The notes under the pieces are model-generated. The model was not told the DNA's origin and ran no database searches. It saw only the letters and a list, made by a program, of their open reading frames with translations. Below are positions 22,110-31,752 of a DNA stretch of 31,847 nt, piece after piece. Source of the DNA: JALYJG01 sp033763555. GTDB taxonomy: Bacteria; Pseudomonadota; Alphaproteobacteria; UBA9219. The translations under genes were made by a program, and so were the position numbers. The stretch lies in assembly GCA_033763555.1 (NCBI GenBank), contig JANRKK010000025.1, positions 1-31,847 of the forward strand. Direction: 5' to 3'. The first letter of the stretch is position 1. Each line of letters starts with the position of its first letter.

Positions 22110-24994
22110 AGCACGTCTTCACCATTCCACCCGACACCGCTTTTGCGGATGCGCTGGCGGAAGGTCTCCTGCGCGAAGCCGGAGGCGACACATTCAAACT
22201 GTCCGAAGCGCTTATTCTCCTGCCCACACGCCGCGCCTGCCGCCATTTGCGTGAAGCGTTCCTGCGTCATGGTGGCGGCAAAGCCATGCTGTTGCCGCGC
22301 ATGCAGCCCATCGGCGACCTTGATGAGGATGAGCTGTATTTCACCGACGCGGAGATTGATGCCGCAATGCCGCCCGCCATCGCGCCTGTGCGGCGACAAC
22401 TGCTTCTGGCGCGGCTGATCGCTGGAAAAAATCCGGGCATGCCGCTGGATCAGGCGGCACAACTGGCTGAAGCGCTCGCGCGTTTTCTTGATGAGGTGCA
22501 GATCGAACAATTGGGTTTCAGCAGCCTCGAAACGCTGGTGAAGGAACAAGACCTCGCCGCACACTGGCAGGAAACGGTCGTCTTTCTGCAAATCCTGACA
22601 AAGGAATGGCCGAAAATTCTTGGGGACGAAGGTTGCATCGATCCCGCCGAGCGTCGCAACCGCGTGCTGGCGGCACAGGCCGCCGCGTGGCGCGCCAAAG
22701 CGCCGAATTACCGTGTGATCGCGGCGGGCTCCACGGGTTCTATGCCCGCGACGGCGGAATTGCTGGATGTCATTGCCGGACTGCCGCAGGGGGCGGTTAT
22801 TTTACCTGGTCTGGATCAGGCGATGGATGAAGAAAGCTGGCAGGAAGTCACCGAAACCCATCCGCAATACGGGTTGAAACAATTGCTGGAAAAACTCGGT
22901 GTAAAACGAAGCGATGTGCGTCGGTGGAATGATGGCACCGAAAAAATATCATCGCGTGTTCGTTTGCTGCAGGAATCCATGCGCCCGGCAGAAGTGTCGG
23001 AAGCCTGGCAGAAACTGAAGCCTGCCGATATTCCACGTGAAGCGCTGCAAGGACTGGCACGACTGGAGCTTGATCATCCGCAGGAGGAAGCGCGGGCGAT
23101 TGCTCTGCTGCTGCACGAGGCGCTGGAAACACCCAGGAAAACTGCCACGCTTGTCACGCCCGACCGCGCACTGGCGGAGCGGGTCAGCGCCCTTCTAGCT
23201 CGCTGGGGCATTGAGGCGAATGATTCCGGCGGCACGCCGCTGGCGGCTTTGCCGATTGGCGGGTTTCTGCTCGATATTCTCGCGGCCGCCGCGCCGGATG
23301 CGACGCCTGTCGATGATTTATCTCTCCTCAAACATCCCTTTGCCGCCTGCGGCCTCAGCCCGGCCGAATGCCGCAGCCACGCGCGGCAGGTGGAAATGGA
23401 TCTGTGGCGCGACACGCGAAAAAAAGAACGCAAGGCCGACAGCAAAAAATGGTTCAGGCAATTCAAGGATTCTTTAAAGCCCGTTAGCGATACATGGAAC
23501 AAACCTCTGCCGCTGGCGGCGCATTTGCAGACGCATATCAAGCTGGCCGAACAGATCGCCACAACGGATGATACCGCAGGCAGCGACCGAATCTGGCAGG
23601 GTGAGGCAGGCGAAGCCGCTGCCGCATGGCTGGATGAATGGCAGAATGCAGCGCATGACTTCCTGCCCCTAACAGGTGCAGATTATGCCGAGTTGTTTGC
23701 CGGATTTTTACGTTCTATCACGATGCGGCCGCGTTTTGGCCTGCATCCGCGCATTAGCATCCTTGGCCCACTGGAAACCCGGCTTATCCATGCCGACCGC
23801 GTCATTCTGGGCGGCATGAACGAAGGTTCCTGGCCACCCGATACAGGTGTCGATCCATGGATGTCGCGGCCCATGAAAAAAGCTTTCGGTCTGCCTTTGC
23901 CGGAACGGCGCATTGGCCTGTCGGCGCATGATTTTGTGCAACTGGCCAGCGCGCCGGAGGTTTTTCTCACCCGTGCGCGGCGCAGCGGCAATACCCCCAC
24001 AGTGCCATCGCGCTTTCTTCTGCAGCTCGATGCCGTACTCCGCGCGCTGGACTATACAATCGGCAAGCAGGACGCGCTGGAAGCCGCATTGCCGTGGAAA
24101 GAATGGGCGCGGATGCTGGATGAGCCGGAACAGATCAAACCCTGCGAACGACCTAACCCCAAACCTCCCTCTGATCAACGGCCCAAGGAATTGTCGGTCA
24201 CTGACATCGGCACATGGCAGCGCAACCCTTACGCCATCTATGCGCGGCATGTGCTGAAACTGCGTCCACTCGACCCGCTAGAAGATGAGATCGACGCCGC
24301 CGAACGCGGCAGCATGATCCACAAAGCGCTGGATGAATTCATTAAGCAACATCCCGCTGATCTGCCGCCAAATGCCTTGCCGAAACTGATGGAAATCGGC
24401 CGGAAAATTTTTACGGAATATGAAGAACACCCGCAAGCCAAGGCCTTCTGGTGGCCTCGTTTTGAGCGCATCGCCGCCTGGTTCGTGGACAATGAGCGCG
24501 CGCAACGCGCCCGCGGCATCATGCCCGTCAAAGCCGAAGCTGAAGGCCATATATCCCTGAACGGCTTCGGCCTTAAAGGCCGTGCCGACCGTATCGACCG
24601 CATGCCGGACGGCGCGCTGGCGATCACCGATTACAAAACAGGCGGCGTGCCCAAAGTGAAAGAGGTTGAGGCAGGCTATGAGCCGCAATTGCCGCTGCTC
24701 GCCCTCATCGCTGCCGAAGGCGGATTTGCGGGCGTTCCAGCGGGAGAAACATCCACCCTCGCTTACTGGAAACTGGGCGGCGGGCGCGAAGCGGCAAAGA
24801 TTCAAACGCTCAAGGAAGACGCCACAACTCTCAGGGAAAATGCGCGTGACAGGCTCGAGCAGCTGGTGAAGGCTTTCGCCGACCCTGCCATGCCCTATCA
24901 GGCGGTGCCCAAGCCAGGGCTCCAGCCGCGCTACGACAAATATGCCCATCTGGCGCGGCTGCAGGAATGGGGCCGGACGGAGGAAGAGGTATGA
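22100..24994 (+). CDS. addB: double-strand break repair protein AddB
   Basis: AddB is the second nuclease-bearing subunit of the AddAB helicase-nuclease, which resects broken DNA ends for RecA. The 964-residue protein starts FTIPPDTAFADALAEGLL and has LILLPTRRACRHLREAF (about 37-53) in the inactivated helicase-like region. ILGGMNEGSWPP lies near 570-580. The C-terminal RecB-family nuclease has GLKGRADRIDR and ITDYKTGG (Asp844, Lys846). There is no intact Walker A motif. The segment where Bacillus AddB has its first Fe-S cysteine reads WQRNPYAIYARHVLKLRPLD, with no cysteine; this is my expectation for the alphaproteobacterial form. It overlaps murU by ten bases and addA by four. Confidence 0.95.
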   Translation: MAVKHVFTIPPDTAFADALAEGLLREAGGDTFKLSEALILLPTRRACRHLREAFLRHGGGKAMLLPRMQPIGDLDEDELYFTDAEIDAAMPPAIAPVRRQLLLARLIAGKNPGMPLDQAAQLAEALARFLDEVQIEQLGFSSLETLVKEQDLAAHWQETVVFLQILTKEWPKILGDEGCIDPAERRNRVLAAQAAAWRAKAPNYRVIAAGSTGSMPATAELLDVIAGLPQGAVILPGLDQAMDEESWQEVTETHPQYGLKQLLEKLGVKRSDVRRWNDGTEKISSRVRLLQESMRPAEVSEAWQKLKPADIPREALQGLARLELDHPQEEARAIALLLHEALETPRKTATLVTPDRALAERVSALLARWGIEANDSGGTPLAALPIGGFLLDILAAAAPDATPVDDLSLLKHPFAACGLSPAECRSHARQVEMDLWRDTRKKERKADSKKWFRQFKDSLKPVSDTWNKPLPLAAHLQTHIKLAEQIATTDDTAGSDRIWQGEAGEAAAAWLDEWQNAAHDFLPLTGADYAELFAGFLRSITMRPRFGLHPRISILGPLETRLIHADRVILGGMNEGSWPPDTGVDPWMSRPMKKAFGLPLPERRIGLSAHDFVQLASAPEVFLTRARRSGNTPTVPSRFLLQLDAVLRALDYTIGKQDALEAALPWKEWARMLDEPEQIKPCERPNPKPPSDQRPKELSVTDIGTWQRNPYAIYARHVLKLRPLDPLEDEIDAAERGSMIHKALDEFIKQHPADLPPNALPKLMEIGRKIFTEYEEHPQAKAFWWPRFERIAAWFVDNERAQRARGIMPVKAEAEGHISLNGFGLKGRADRIDRMPDGALAITDYKTGGVPKVKEVEAGYEPQLPLLALIAAEGGFAGVPAGETSTLAYWKLGGGREAAKIQTLKEDATTLRENARDRLEQLVKAFADPAMPYQAVPKPGLQPRYDKYAHLARLQEWGRTEEEV

Positions 24995-27900
24995 GCCAGA
25001 CCACCCGCCGCCCGCAATCCGACGAAGCCGAACTTGCGCCCGAAACAAGGCAGCGCGAAGCCTCACATCCGGATTCTTCCGTCTGGGTCAGCGCTTCGGC
25101 AGGTTCCGGCAAGACCCGAGTCCTGACCGACCGCGTTCTGCGTCTGCTGCTCGACGGCGTGCCGCCGCAAAAAATCCTGTGCCTTACCTATACCAAGGCG
25201 GCGGCGGCAGAAATGTCCAACCGCATCGCTGGGCGGCTCAGCCATTGGGCAAGCTGCGACGAAAATGCCCTGCGCGAAAGCCTCGACAAGCTGCAGGACA
25301 AAAAACCGACAGATCAGCAACTGATAACAGCACGGCGGCTGTTCGCACGCGTTCTATCCTGCCCCGGCGGCATGCGTATCCGCACCATCCATGCGTTCGG
25401 GCAGGAAGTGCTGCGCCGTTTTCCCATCGAGGCCGGATTGCCGCCGCATTTTGCCGTCATCGAGGAAAATGACGCGCGCGAAATGCAAGACGATGCCCTG
25501 AACAGCATGATGCGCGATATTTCCGCGGCACCCAATACGCCGCTCGATCGCGCCTTGAAATTCTTTGCCTGCAATATAGGCGAGCGCGGCTTTGCAGGAT
25601 TGCGCAGCGTTCTGCACGACCGTGGCAGGTTGAATGATGCAGTTACGAAAGAAGGAAGTTTTGAAAAACTGATCGCGCGGATACGGGCGCTGCTGTCGCT
25701 GGAGCCGGATGAAACTGCCGAAAACATTATCGCCCTGGCCGTTCAGAACATACCACGCGCCGAGATCAAGAAGGCAGCACAAGGACTGTTGGAAGGTTCG
25801 GAGAGTTTTGCCAAACGCGGGAGAGGAATTCTTGTCTGCCTCGAGAAAACCCTTGTCAATCAAGAGGATTTTGAAACCTATGCCCGGTTTTTCCTGACCG
25901 CCGAGGGCGATTTTTTCAGCAGTTATATCAACAAAGATCTGATGTCGACCTATCCCGATCTCGACACCATCTGCCGCCGCGAAGCCGCCCGGCTGCAAGG
26001 CATCAATGAACGGCTGGAAGCTGCGGAGATTGCCGAAACCACCGAAGCCATCCTGCGGCTGGGCTGGGAATTGATTACACGCTATGAAACACGCAAACAG
26101 GCGCAAGCTGTTTTGGATTACGATGATCTGATCATACGCACCTGTGAGCTGTTGCGCCGCCCCGGCATTGCACCTTGGGTTTTGTACAAGCTCGATGGCG
26201 GACTCGACCATATCCTGGTTGACGAGGCGCAGGATACAAGCCGCGTGCAATGGGACATTGTCGCCGCTCTGGCCGATGAATTTTTTGCGGGCCTCAGCGC
26301 GCGCGATGGAAAGAACCGCACGCTGTTTGTCGTTGGTGATGAAAAACAATCCATTTTCAGCTTCCAACGCGCCGACCCGGAAGCTTTTACTGCCATGCGC
26401 AATCATTTTCAACGGCGCATTGAGGATGCGGGAAAATTCTTGGACGACGTTCCGCTGCACACATCCTTCCGCTCAGCCCCAGCGATTCTGAAAACTGTCG
26501 ATAAAGTTTTCGCGAACGAGGAAGCGCGCAAAGGCGTGTCAGAAAATCTGGTACAGCATCAGGCAGCGCCCGTACCCGCTGGCGCACCCGAAAAAATCGG
26601 GCATGTGGAGGTCTGGCCAATTCTTTCCGGTTCCGAAAGGAATAAGGATGATGAAGATGTCTGGCAGCTTCCTTTTGAATATGAGGAAGAACATGACCCG
26701 CAGGTCGAACTCGCTGCCTTGATCGCAGGAAAAATCAAAAACTGGCTGTCGAAGGGCGAGATTCTTTCCGGCCTGAACCGCCCCATCGTGCCGGGCGACA
26801 TTATGATTCTGCTGCGCCGCCGTGGACGTTTTGCCGATCTTATGGTGCGCGCGCTCAAGAAACTGGACGTTCCCGTGACAGGCGTCGACCGCATGATTTT
26901 GACAAAGCCGCTCGTGGTCATGGATTTATTGGCACTGATTCAGTTCGCACTTTTACCCGAAGATGATCTCAACCTCGCTACCGTACTGCGCGGGCCCTTG
27001 CTGAATCTCGGCGAAGAGCAACTGATGCAGCTTGCCATGCAGCGCGATGGAAGCCTGTGGCAAAGCCTTATGGCAAAATCCTCAGCGCAGCCTTTCGCCG
27101 CTGCGCATGCCTATCTCGAAAGCTGGCTGAATGCGGCGGATTTCATCACGCCTTTCGCCATGCTGACGCGTATCTTGAACGAAGCCTGTCCCGGCAGCAC
27201 CATCAGTGGCCGCCGCGCCATCTGGTCACGCCTCGGTCCCGATGCGCTCGACCCTATCGAAGAGCTTCTCAACGCTGCGCAGAGTTTTGGCCATCGCCAT
27301 ACACCGTCATTGCAGACCTTCCTGCATTGGCTGACAGCTGGCGAAACCGAGATCAAACGGGAAATGGATTACGGCGGTGGGCAAGTAAAAATCATGACCG
27401 TGCATGCCGCCAAGGGGTTGGAAGCGCCGATTGTTTTCCTGCCCGATGCTGCCAGCATGCCGAGGACGCAAGATGTGCGCTCTTTCGTGTGGGATGACAA
27501 CGGTTTGCCGCTTTATCTGGCGCGCAAGCCCAGTGCGGGAGCCGCGCGACGCCTGTGGGAACAGGAACGGCAAAAACAGATGGAAGAATATCGGCGACTT
27601 TTCTACGTCGCGCTGACGCGCGCAGCGAACCGACTTTATATCGCCGGGTGGGAAAAAGAAAAACCCAAGGATGGAAAGAAAAAGCCGCAGAAGGAGCAAA
27701 GCTGGTATAATCTGGCCGCCGAAGCGCTCAAGCCGCTGCATGAACCCGCAGCTGTGGCGAATGATATGCCGCTACCACTGGTAGCTTTTACCGATCCTGT
27801 GCTGCGCGAACCTCTGCCTGTCCCATCTGAAGAAAAAAGCACAGACAAACCAACAAAACTTCCCGATTGGGCGCGCCATACCGCCTTACCCGAAGCTGCA

Positions 27901-28431
27901 TCGCCGCGTTCCATTGCACCATCGCATATCGCCGCACTTCCTGCCGCCGCAACGCCCGATAGCGCCTTTGCCCGCGGACGCATCATTCACCGCCTGCTGC
28001 AAAGCCTGCCGGATTTGGATATGGCGCAACGCCCCGAAGCTGCTGCGCGTTTCCTTGCCAATCCCCGCCATAATCTGAAATCCGAACAACAGAAAGAAAT
28101 TCAAAAAGAAACTCTCGATCTGCTGAGCCATCCGGATTACGCGCCTCTGTTCGATCCAAACAGCCGCGCCGAAGTCCCGCTGGCAGGCTACAGCGGTAAA
28201 CAGCCCGTGGCGGGACAGGTCGACCGCCTTTGCCTGCGCGGTGATGAGGTCTGGATTGTCGATTACAAAACCAACCGCCCGCCGCCGCAGAAGGTGACCG
28301 ATGTCGCCCCGGCCTACCACGCCCAGATGGCGGCTTATCGGGATGTATTAACAGCCATATATCCCGGCAAGAAAATTCGCTGTTTCCTTCTATGGACTTA
28401 CGGGCCTAGCCTTATGGAATTGCCCCGTTAA
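24991..28431 (+). CDS. addA: double-strand break repair helicase-nuclease AddA
   Basis: AddA is the motor subunit of AddAB: a UvrD-type 3'-5' helicase with a C-terminal nuclease. The 1146-residue protein has Walker A SASAGSGKTR (34-43), motif Ib-like RTIHAFGQEVLRRFP, and motif II ILVDEAQDTSRVQ. Motif III is VVGDEKQSIFSFQRADP, motif V is IMTVHAAKGLEAPIVFLPD, and motif VI is RRLFYVALTRAANRLYIAGW. The nuclease has VAGQVDRLC and VDYKTNRPP (Asp1091, Lys1093). The ATG at 24991 was chosen over one at 24967 because GGAGGAAGAGG lies directly before it and it overlaps the addB stop as ATGA. All helicase and nuclease residues look intact. Confidence 0.96.
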   Translation: MSQTTRRPQSDEAELAPETRQREASHPDSSVWVSASAGSGKTRVLTDRVLRLLLDGVPPQKILCLTYTKAAAAEMSNRIAGRLSHWASCDENALRESLDKLQDKKPTDQQLITARRLFARVLSCPGGMRIRTIHAFGQEVLRRFPIEAGLPPHFAVIEENDAREMQDDALNSMMRDISAAPNTPLDRALKFFACNIGERGFAGLRSVLHDRGRLNDAVTKEGSFEKLIARIRALLSLEPDETAENIIALAVQNIPRAEIKKAAQGLLEGSESFAKRGRGILVCLEKTLVNQEDFETYARFFLTAEGDFFSSYINKDLMSTYPDLDTICRREAARLQGINERLEAAEIAETTEAILRLGWELITRYETRKQAQAVLDYDDLIIRTCELLRRPGIAPWVLYKLDGGLDHILVDEAQDTSRVQWDIVAALADEFFAGLSARDGKNRTLFVVGDEKQSIFSFQRADPEAFTAMRNHFQRRIEDAGKFLDDVPLHTSFRSAPAILKTVDKVFANEEARKGVSENLVQHQAAPVPAGAPEKIGHVEVWPILSGSERNKDDEDVWQLPFEYEEEHDPQVELAALIAGKIKNWLSKGEILSGLNRPIVPGDIMILLRRRGRFADLMVRALKKLDVPVTGVDRMILTKPLVVMDLLALIQFALLPEDDLNLATVLRGPLLNLGEEQLMQLAMQRDGSLWQSLMAKSSAQPFAAAHAYLESWLNAADFITPFAMLTRILNEACPGSTISGRRAIWSRLGPDALDPIEELLNAAQSFGHRHTPSLQTFLHWLTAGETEIKREMDYGGGQVKIMTVHAAKGLEAPIVFLPDAASMPRTQDVRSFVWDDNGLPLYLARKPSAGAARRLWEQERQKQMEEYRRLFYVALTRAANRLYIAGWEKEKPKDGKKKPQKEQSWYNLAAEALKPLHEPAAVANDMPLPLVAFTDPVLREPLPVPSEEKSTDKPTKLPDWARHTALPEAASPRSIAPSHIAALPAAATPDSAFARGRIIHRLLQSLPDLDMAQRPEAAARFLANPRHNLKSEQQKEIQKETLDLLSHPDYAPLFDPNSRAEVPLAGYSGKQPVAGQVDRLCLRGDEVWIVDYKTNRPPPQKVTDVAPAYHAQMAAYRDVLTAIYPGKKIRCFLLWTYGPSLMELPR

Positions 28432-28466
28432 CAAGGGCTTAGGATTCCGGGTGGTAAGACTGACTC

Positions 28467-29684
28467 ATGCGCACATGGGAAATTCAGGACACGAACGCCA
28501 TCCCCTCGGACCTCGTCCGTGAGCAGGATTTCATCCTGCATGTACGACGGATGCAACGGCAGGGCGCTCCGTATCTCGTCGCCAATTTCGTTTTGAACGC
28601 CTCCCCCGCCATGACCAAAAACCGCACGATATTGGAAGGCGTGCAGCAGCAGCTGACGGAATTCGCCAAGGTGACGCAAGGCATCTACGCGGAAATGTCA
28701 AACGGCGATGTTTTCGTTTCATGGGAAGAGAGTGCAACGACCCAGCCCCTGCCCCAGAAAATCGCCAGTGCCATTTTTGCGGACACCAAAGGTGGCGATA
28801 TGGCAAAATTCCTTCTTCTTTATCATATGCCCAAGGACTATACGCCGCTGCGCGAACGCACCAATCATTATATCGAGGTCGCGCGCTCGGCGGCAACGCT
28901 GATTGACGAGGCTTCGGCCGCACAAGCACTGAAAAGCGAAGCGGCGCGCGGCGCCCTGACGCCCTGGAGCGTCGACCAGATCGGCAAATTGCTGGGCGAG
29001 ATTGATCTGCGCCGCTATGGCCGGACGCAGCCTATGTATCGCCAGGATGCCGATGGACAATGGAAAGCCTTCTGCGAAGAGTATTTCATCAGCTTTGAAG
29101 ATCTACGCCGCGAGCGCTTTCCGAAGCTCGACCTCATTACACCGGAACATCTGTTTCTGGCTTTGTGCGAAATGCTGGATCAGCGGCTGCTGACCATCCT
29201 GACCGAACATCGCGAAACCATTACCGGACGCGCCGTTCATCTTAACCTGTCGGTGCGAACGATCATGAGCGGCTTGTTTGTTCAGTTTGCCCGGAGCATT
29301 CCACATGACAAGCGCGGCCTGATCGGGTTTGAGTTGCACCGGGGCGACCTCTTTCAGGATTTCACGCTGACGCTGAGCGCCATCGACGTTCTGCATCGCG
29401 AAGGCTTCAAGGTCGCGATCGACAGTGTCACACCCGATATGGTGGATTACATCAATCTCGCGGCTTTCCCGGTTGATTATATCAAGGTCAATGTCTCGAA
29501 AGACCGCGCCGATCAGCTGGACAACCCGGCTGTACGCGGCGGGTTGGCGCGCATCCCGGCTGAGAAACTGATCTTTTTCCGTTGTGATAATGAAAGCGCC
29601 CTGGCAGCAGGCCAGGCCCTTGGGGTCCGCCAGTTTCAGGGCTGGCTGATCGACGATGTCGCCCAGGCCAAACCTGGCTCCTAG
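28467..29684 (+). CDS. EAL-like domain protein, probably non-catalytic
   Basis: The 405-residue protein has an unrecognised N-terminal half, with DVFVSWEE and FLLLYHMPKDYTPLRERTNH but no signal peptide or membrane segment. The C-terminal half, from about residue 225, follows the EAL phosphodiesterase fold. IGFELHRGDL (Glu289) stands where EAL should be. VAIDSVTPDMVDYINLAAFP takes the place of the DDFGTG stretch, VDYIKVN replaces VDxLKID, and GVRQFQGWLID recalls the terminal QGY. Several metal- and c-di-GMP-binding residues are missing, so it is more likely a sensor or scaffold than a phosphodiesterase. It lies 35 bases after addA, and the GT-C-like gene follows. Its role is unknown; a link to motility is possible but unproven. 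Confidence 0.75.
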   Translation: MRTWEIQDTNAIPSDLVREQDFILHVRRMQRQGAPYLVANFVLNASPAMTKNRTILEGVQQQLTEFAKVTQGIYAEMSNGDVFVSWEESATTQPLPQKIASAIFADTKGGDMAKFLLLYHMPKDYTPLRERTNHYIEVARSAATLIDEASAAQALKSEAARGALTPWSVDQIGKLLGEIDLRRYGRTQPMYRQDADGQWKAFCEEYFISFEDLRRERFPKLDLITPEHLFLALCEMLDQRLLTILTEHRETITGRAVHLNLSVRTIMSGLFVQFARSIPHDKRGLIGFELHRGDLFQDFTLTLSAIDVLHREGFKVAIDSVTPDMVDYINLAAFPVDYIKVNVSKDRADQLDNPAVRGGLARIPAEKLIFFRCDNESALAAGQALGVRQFQGWLIDDVAQAKPGS

Positions 29685-29758
29685 GCCCGGATCGCCTTTA
29701 TCCACCGCCTCGAATCATCTAGCTTCAACAGGGTCTGTTGCCATTCAGGAGCAACCCC

Positions 29759-31696
29759 ATGGCCCGCCCCCGTCGTCTTATTGACATCGTCGCCCCGATC
29801 TTTTCGCCGCCCTTTAAAGGGCTGGCGGCCGTTATCTGGGGTTATTTTGTCGTGTGTTTTCTGATCAATCCGGACAGCGGGATTTTAAAAGGTAATTTTT
29901 CTGACCCGGATGATTATTTGCACCTGACGCAGGCGATTGACCTGATCAAGTATCATAATTGGTTCGACCCCATTCAATACCGAATGAACCCGCCGGAAGG
30001 CACTTTCATCCATTTCTCGAAAATCCTCAGTCTGTTTTATGCCCTGCTGATTTACCCCTTGTCGCATCTGCTTGGCATGGTCGGTGCCGCAACGATTGTC
30101 GCGGCAATCGTACCTATTGGCTTTTTTTCCGTCCTGCTTGCGGTGATGATATGGACAGCCAAAGCCTTCATGGATGAATCCTGGGCGGCCATTGCGGCTT
30201 TTACGACACTTTTTGCAACGGCCTTAATATTCAAATTTGCGCCAGGGCAGGTTGATCATCACGGCGTTGAGGCCATTCTTTCACTGGCAGCTTTTGGCTG
30301 TATTGCGCGCATGATGGCACAGCCTGCGGAATCGCGCTGGCCAGCTATGGCCGGGGCCTTTCTAGCGCTCAGCCTTGCCATTGCCCTTGAAGTTCTGCCC
30401 CTCATTATTCTCATTGTTGCGTGGGTGGGTTTATGGGCGATGGTGAAGGGTGGCAAAGCCGCCCGCGCAGGGATGTTCTTTGGTCTGGCGCTGTTTGTCG
30501 CCAGCTTCGGCCTTCTTCTGCTGACACAACCGCAGCATTTGATCTTCAACAAACATATTTTCATGTATTCGCCTGCGCATGCCGGAAGCCTGACGATTGG
30601 CTTTTCGATCGTCTATGTCGTGCTGATGGCCAGCATGGCGCTTTGCCTTGCCGGGATTGCCCTGGCCTCGCGCACGCCATGGGCAAGCCTGCGCTATATC
30701 GCTGGCATCGGGTTGGCGCTGGCTACAGGTACGGCTTTTTTGTTTCATTTTCCCGAATTGCGTGCGGGGCCTTATGGCGGCATGGACAAAACTCTGGCCA
30801 AATTCATGTTTGAAAATATCAATGAAGCCTTGCCGATCATTAAAAAAGACAAGTCATGGATGGAAATGGCTTTCCCTTTATTATGGCCTTCCATGGCTTT
30901 GGCAGCGGGCGTTTATTTTCTGACACGCGCCAAAAAAACGCAACGCTGGATGTGGGGATTGGCAGTTCTGCTTCTGGTATCGCTTCTTGCACTCGCTGCC
31001 CTCTATCAGGGCCGTGCCATTGTCTATGCCCAGCTTTTCTGCCCGATCCCACTTGCGCTGGCACTGCAAAAGGGGTGGATGGCTGTTAAAAAACGTTATT
31101 CCGGTTGCTCGCTCTGCGCCGCCAGACTTGGCATTATTCTTCTGGTTGGACCGCTGCCAATGGTGCTTTTCCCGGCCACGCTGGATGGTCGGCCCTTCAA
31201 CACAGGCGTGCTTTTCTTTGCTAACGTGGTTGTTCCCAATCCCTGCGATATGCATGTCTTGGCCGATATGCTCACCTTGCCGGAATATTACGGCGACCGT
31301 CCGCGCGCGATCATAAATACGCTGAATGAAGGTTCCGAGCTTTTATTCCGGACACCGCACAAGATTCTATCGGCGCCCTATCATGCCAACACCACAGGCA
31401 ACCGCGATGCGACGGCTTTTTTCACCGCGACCAATCCTGCCGAAGCACGGCGCATTGCGCAACGGCGCGGCGCTGAGCTTGTGGTGATGTGCCGGACGGT
31501 TGCAGGCATATATATCTCGCCTGAAGACTATACAATTTGGAACGAAGAAGGAGAGAGGAAGCTTGATGAGAAAGCAAGCTTTGCTCAGAAATTGGCCAGC
31601 GGAAAAACGCCTTCATGGCTCAAGCCAATTGATTTTCCTCTCTTGGGAAATATGCTTTTATTTGAAGTTCGGCCTTCCAGAACAATTAAAAAATAG
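29759..31696 (+). CDS. multispanning membrane protein, STT3/GT-C glycosyltransferase-like
   Basis: The 645-residue protein has about eleven to twelve hydrophobic segments in its first two-thirds and a soluble C-terminal region from about residue 480. Two features recall GT-C oligosaccharyltransferases of the STT3/PglB type. The first loop has SDPDDYLHLTQ (Asp49, Asp51, Asp52) followed by WFDPIQYRMNPPEG and FIHFSK. A later loop has GQVDHHGVEAIL (Asp166-Glu171). No clear WWDYG motif is seen, so enzymatic activity and acceptor are inferred only. The likely location is the inner membrane with the soluble domain in the periplasm. The ATG at 29759 was chosen because CAGGAG sits seven to eight bases upstream; a TTG seven codons earlier is weaker. 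Related uncharacterised proteins occur in other alphaproteobacteria. Confidence 0.65.
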   Translation: MARPRRLIDIVAPIFSPPFKGLAAVIWGYFVVCFLINPDSGILKGNFSDPDDYLHLTQAIDLIKYHNWFDPIQYRMNPPEGTFIHFSKILSLFYALLIYPLSHLLGMVGAATIVAAIVPIGFFSVLLAVMIWTAKAFMDESWAAIAAFTTLFATALIFKFAPGQVDHHGVEAILSLAAFGCIARMMAQPAESRWPAMAGAFLALSLAIALEVLPLIILIVAWVGLWAMVKGGKAARAGMFFGLALFVASFGLLLLTQPQHLIFNKHIFMYSPAHAGSLTIGFSIVYVVLMASMALCLAGIALASRTPWASLRYIAGIGLALATGTAFLFHFPELRAGPYGGMDKTLAKFMFENINEALPIIKKDKSWMEMAFPLLWPSMALAAGVYFLTRAKKTQRWMWGLAVLLLVSLLALAALYQGRAIVYAQLFCPIPLALALQKGWMAVKKRYSGCSLCAARLGIILLVGPLPMVLFPATLDGRPFNTGVLFFANVVVPNPCDMHVLADMLTLPEYYGDRPRAIINTLNEGSELLFRTPHKILSAPYHANTTGNRDATAFFTATNPAEARRIAQRRGAELVVMCRTVAGIYISPEDYTIWNEEGERKLDEKASFAQKLASGKTPSWLKPIDFPLLGNMLLFEVRPSRTIKK

Positions 31697-31699
31697 GCC

Positions 31700-31732
31700 C
31701 AAAGAAAAAGCGGGAAGCTTGCGCTTCCCGCT
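31700..31732 (-). terminator. intrinsic terminator for the minus-strand gene at the window end
   Basis: A perfect ten-base stem, AGCGGGAAGC (31709-31718) with GCTTCCCGCT (31723-31732), encloses a TTGC loop. On the minus strand it is followed by TTTTCTTT, the layout of a strong rho-independent terminator. It also lies 13 bases beyond the GT-C gene stop and may serve both convergent genes, although the plus side has no good T-tract. Confidence 0.85.
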
Positions 31733-31752
31733 GTTGGGTTCAAAGAGACTGA

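Noticed and set aside
25354..26460. Minus-strand frame of 368 codons opposite addA.
   Set aside because: A shadow of the high-GC addA gene; the helicase motifs on the plus strand are continuous through it.
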